Assembly (NCBI GenBank): GCA_021234155.1
Contig: JAJEKV010000010.1
Span: 13,756,538 to 13,820,537, forward strand
Direction: 5' to 3'
Source: Isoetes taiwanensis
Lineage: Eukaryota > Streptophyta > Lycopodiopsida > Isoetales > Isoetaceae
DNA: 64,000 bases
The position numbers and the translations under genes are program-made. The first letter of the stretch is position 1. Each line of letters begins with the position of its first letter. Under the pieces are notes generated by a model. The model was not told the origin of the DNA. It saw only the letters and a program-made list of their open reading frames with translations, and made no database searches. Of this stretch, positions 59,400 to 64,000 are shown one piece after another.

Positions 59400-60560
59400 T
59401 TACACATTTATTACGATTACCTTAAGGTAATATTTTTAAATCATTATTACGCCATTACATTATCAAATAACTTGTCAATTCGTAACTTCTATTAAAACAA
59501 GGTACTTATTAGTTTCCGTTATCATAACATTTAGTTTATCACAATTTAACACTTTCATATACCATTATTATTTAAGGTACTCTTCATTCCTTGCAACACA
59601 TTCCAACCAAATTTGTGTTGCAAGTCTTCACCTTTAAAATCCCGCATTAATTTTTACAATATCTATAATTACATACTTACTATCTTAATTATTAGAATTA
59701 CTCTAAGGTAATTTTTAAGACATTACTGTACTATTTCATTATCCAATTAACTTATCACTTCCTAACTTAATCCACGCAAGGTAATTATTAACCTTACTTA
59801 ATACAACATTTAAGTTTATCAAAGTTTATCAATTTCATACAAAATTTACACTTCTAAGGTACTCTTCATTCCTTGCAACACATCATAACAAAAATTTATG
59901 TTTGAAGTCTTCAAAGCTCGACCTCCTTGCCTCCCGGGAGCTCTATTGGCCTGCAGGCCTATTACTACATTGGTACCATTTTTAATTATTAATAAAATTT
60001 TGGTTATATGGTGACCACCCCACCTATCTACATGAATGCATGGCTAATCTTCCGGCGTAGGAAGAGGATGCTTCTTCCATCGTGGCCGTGGAGACAGCGC
60101 CCTATAATGCCTATATGCCGCTCATGCCTACACCCTAGTTGCCCAGCGTGGAGGATAGGGTCCTTCCCGTATATGGGGCGTGAAGGACAGATTCCTCCTA
60201 TCAAAGCATATATGGGGCTAGAGGTATCAATGCATTCCCCGAATGACCTCCTTTTCTTCGAGGTCGCCTCTACTCGCGGGAACGTATAGACTTTCTAATC
60301 TACCTTCCACTCATCCAAGCGGAAACGCGGTCATGCCTACATTGACATTACACCACACCCTAGAGATCACCGTAGTAGTCCCATCATCGGTAAATACGCA
60401 TGCAACTCATACCTGGCATAGGTTGCATGCGTGAAACTAATCTAAACACCAATCGACATGCCTGAGCCAATTTTTACTGGCTCCTTTAATGCATGTGATT
60501 AACATAATTACCCTAAGGTAATATTTATGAATTAACATTATCATAGTATCGGATACATTA
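59400..60560. repeat. AT-rich 282-bp tandem repeat plus third partial copy
   Basis: TTAAGGTAAT (about 59,421) and CTAAGGTAAT (about 59,703), and GGTACTCTTCATTCCTTGCAACACA at about 59,576 and 59,858, define two units 282 bp apart. A further CCCTAAGGTAATATT at about 60,512 starts a third partial copy after a GC-richer interval with no recognised gene. Confidence 0.8.
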
Positions 60561-63500
60561 CTTCCGATAGTACAATTATATTTACTCTAAGCTTTGCAAT
60601 ATTTAATGACTTTTAGATCGCGATTATTTAAACAATAACCCTGATTTAGACCTATTGTATTATAGACAAGGTTTTAATTATCATACACAAGAATTAGATG
60701 TGCTTCTTATTCTCTTCCTTGGGTCCTGCACTACCCTTGGAAGTATATCCCTAAGATGCACTTAAGTATATCCGAATTCTATTTTCTATTTATATTTATA
60801 AGGACCCCGAGGTCATTTAGCTATCCTTGGAAGGAATTGCATCCTTGGAAGGGATTAATTAACATGCTACCGACATTATCATCGTTGTTATTTAACTTAT
60901 TTCCCTATGATACATATAATACGCATTACAACAATTTCTATGCATTTATTAGGATCTATATTTAACTTATCAATAGCCATATTAAAACTTATAATACATG
61001 CGCATGCCTTACCTAACAGCTAGACCACATCCACCCATTGAGGGCGTCGGTAGTTTTGGAGATGACTTGGTCGTTGCATTGCTCCCATGGTTTTGCTCCA
61101 CTTCGTTTGGTGTAGTTAGCTACTACGCCTCTGCCGTAGTTGAAGGCCTCCCCGAAAGCTATCTATCTATCTATCTTCGCTCTACTCGCCCGGCCATTGC
61201 CGGAGTGAACTCTATTCTACGGTTCGGTCAATTCGATGCAAGTACGTTCAATCCTAAGATTGAGCCCTCCCACTTTCTTCGAAAAGAAAATGGTCCTGCA
61301 CCCCTTCAATGACATTGTACACAACGTCATATCTATTCTCTCCCTTAAGAGGTTATCCACGCCCTTACTTAGTATATTAATTTACTAGCCTTAGTGACAT
61401 ATATACCCATCTAAGATGGATGCACATATTATGTTATCATTTATTTCAATATAGTTATGGGTTTGCCTACTTGGTTAACAATTCTAAACCACAAGGTTTT
61501 GTCATGACGACAATTCCTTTTTCTCTCAAAGACTATTTGATTACTATAATTCTTATTTTAGATGTACCTTGCATGTACTATTCTTTTATTATTCTAGAGA
61601 TTCCCCCTTTCTTAGTTATTTAAACTCTTGGAATATTCCTACCAATCGAATTGATGTCATCGTAACAAGTTGGCCGGACTTGTTAGATTACTTCTTTTCT
61701 TTCGGTTGGATTATTCTTTTGGAGGTACGTTGGATGGCTGTTAACAATCGTGTATAATTATAGTTACTCCTATGCATTTCCTTCCCAATCTTGACGCTTA
61801 GCTCAATATTGGGGCGATCCTTTCAGCGAGAATATTCGGAAATGCCTTCTAATCCCAATATGGATGTTACCGTCCATACATTAACCTACTAGGCCCCATG
61901 GCCTTAGATCCTTGAGCTTGCTAGAAGCTCATCCACTCGCGTTACTGCTTGAAGTAGCAAGGTAACGTTCTTCGAGTCGCTTCGATACTTGTCTCCTTGA
62001 CGGTGGCTCCTCTTTGATGTAGATGTTGACTTTGTTCGTTAGAAGCATCTCATTGCTGGTGGCTTTGATGGCGTCGTTGATCACTTGAAATCTTCCATGC
62101 CGCTTTTCAAAAGCCTGAAGGTGGCGCCGTTGAAAGAGATCTTTCATCTTGAATTCTTTGTCTTGGCAGCTAAAGGACGACTCTGTATCTGATATTGTTT
62201 CTTCGACTCCATCGACGTCTTATACGTCAAGTCCTCTTGTCGTTATCGTGTTGCTCGAAGAGTGTTGAGGATGTTGATTGCTTCACCCCTGCAAATTGCC
62301 TGACATCTCTTCCTTTGATCTGTTACGCTATGGGAGGGGAGGAAAATTAAGGGAGCTATATATGCAAAGCATATTATTGCTTACATAATTACAATTACTA
62401 CTAGAGCTATTAGGTCTCCCTTGTGCCTCCCTTCGAGTTGCGCACCTACTCCTTGGCAATGTCATCGGTGTTCCTCCTGGTGCAATGGTGTTGACGATCT
62501 ATATCCTCCTATTTGTACGTCGGCTGCATCTCGGTAACTTGTTGATATACTTGGACCCTCCGTTATTTGTCAGCCTATGGCACAACACGCTTTGCATCAC
62601 ATTCTAAATAAAGGTGTGCTGGTCATTGATGCTTCGACATTTCGGTCTGCTTCTGATCCTATTCTGGGCTGTAATTGTTCTCCCCCTTCATGATACTTGA
62701 AGCTATTTGGAGGCGTCTCTCGGGTTGTGCGTTCCTTTGGCTATACTCCTTCCTGAATTGTTCTCTTACGCCTGTTTGAATCGCCCATCCTTGGGTTCAC
62801 CAAGTTGCATGCAAGTCCGCGTGCAAGTCATCGGCTCGCCGCCCTAGTTGCTTCTCCATCGAGCTTAAACTTCGTTGTTTGATCTCCTCGATCACATGGT
62901 TTGACGGGCGTTGTCGTTCCACGCATTACTATCGCCGGCTTCTTGTCTTGAGGGGTACCTTCCGGTGGCTTTGATTGTGCTCGTCGGTTTGATCCTCTGC
63001 ATTGCCTCTAGGGAGCTGGTGGAAGAAGTCGGTTGCTAGCACTTCAGCTTCCGGTTCGACCTTTGCCCCTCTATGCATGTCGGCCTCTCACGGCAAGTAA
63101 AGCATCATGGCTCTCCTCCTGCCGGCTATGTTGTCGGGGTGATGGATCCCTATATACAAGAAACGACCCTTTGAGTTAAAGAAGTACTTGCTTTAGATAT
63201 ACTCTTGTCGTTGAATAGCCCGGCTATTATCTTGAACTCTTTTTTCCGAAGGTGCCAGTTGCTATCCTTGTCGTTAAGGTGTCTAATGCTTCTACCTTGG
63301 GCGTTTGGCGTGCCACATGTCGTGAGATACGATCGGCTTCTTCTCTTCTAACTACGGTAGGAGTACCCCGAAGCCATCACCTAGTTGTTGAAGGCATATC
63401 TCCCTCGTCATAGTGCCTTTCGTAAGTGCATCTCCATCTAATACCGCGTGTCATAGCGCATCACCCTATATTACCACAAGGTGGAATTATGGTCGTCGAG

Positions 63501-64000
63501 ATGTTGCCTTCTTAGTTGGCTCGTTGATGTCGGGCGTTCCTCCTTCTATTGTTGAGGCCACTTTCGTGTCATAAGTTAGATCAAGTCTTTGCCAGCTGCA
63601 AAGAGGTAGTGTTGCGCCACGGCGATGTCCCCGTGCCGTTGATGATCTTGACATGACCGTGTTATCTCTTATTCTAACATTGGGTGTCGAAGCGGTCTTA
63701 CTCCTTGAGGGGCATTTCAGTGTTTGGAGTCGAAGGTTTGCTTGGCCTCCGGTTGTTCTCCCTCGTACTTGCTCTTCCATTTTGGTCTTGGGCTATAGTT
63801 GTGCTTCCTTGCTTCCCCATTTGGTAGTCGAGTGAAGGAGCTTCGGATCTAAGCGCTAAATCCATAAAACATGACTTTAAACTCATATTTCTCCACTATA
63901 TCGTGAGCACCCGAGATATACAATAGACATATACGCATTTACATTGGGATTTTGATTCATCCACTTTTCCAAAACAATTCACCGATATCTACTTAAATGT
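60561..64000. other. Decayed retrotransposon interior, no intact gene
   Basis: The sequence shifts from AT-rich to mixed composition at about 61.9 kb. Minus-strand fragments such as 62,147-61,929 (MKDLFQRRHLQAFEKRH) and 63,886-63,487 could be gag/pol remains of the element whose putative LTR is at 58.4-59.3 kb, but no zinc knuckle, protease or RT motif is readable. I call no gene. Confidence 0.3.

Overview
The window looks like nuclear DNA of a vascular plant with a large, transposon-rich genome. A cytosolic ribosomal protein P2 gene with short GT-AG introns and telo-box-like motifs, P450 and F-box/LRR exons of plant type, and many decayed plant-type transposons (Helitron, hAT, CACTA, Ty1/copia, LINEs) support this. 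The LINE style and a Penelope-like reverse transcriptase hint at a non-angiosperm (fern, lycophyte or gymnosperm), but I cannot fix the taxon. No bacterial operon, rRNA gene, full tRNA gene or CRISPR array is visible.

Layout. 1-5.6 kb: T-rich repeats, a long hairpin, a 230-bp tandem duplication, a Helitron helicase remnant, and a retroposon in reverse orientation with a 35-base poly(T) and a 16-bp target-site duplication. 5.6-9.4 kb: a decayed hAT-like transposase gene with one clear intron. 10.5-11.0 kb (minus): RPP2, the only gene that looks intact. 12-13.6 kb: weak exon-like ORFs. 13.7-19.3 kb: A-rich non-coding repeat. 19.35-28.40 kb: a CACTA-like element with arrays of a TGACA motif inside both ends. 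It carries a 3.5-kb segment that recurs at 38.03-41.54 kb and a copia fragment. 28.4-28.7 kb (minus): a P450 exon against the CACTA end. 31.5-33.0 kb: a collapsed LINE. 35.5-36.0 kb (minus): four exons or exon pieces of an FBL15-like F-box/LRR gene. 37.3-38.06 kb: LINE 3' end. 42.06-46.7 kb (minus): a broken Penelope-like reverse-transcriptase gene, split by a short retroposon that kept its frame and by a 1.1-kb LINE. 47-48.3 kb: tandem repeats. 48.3-53.46 kb: a long degenerate LINE. 53.7-54.9 kb (minus): exon-like fragments. 56.8-57.6 kb: structured promoter and hairpin modules. 57.6-64 kb: a probable minus-strand LTR retrotransposon region with AT-rich tandem repeats.

Most of the window is therefore nested mobile DNA. 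The observations I rate highest are the Penelope-like gene with its unrecognised N-terminal part, the CACTA element carrying a copy of nearby DNA, and a recurring AGAATG leader followed by a hairpin whose two arms change together between copies.
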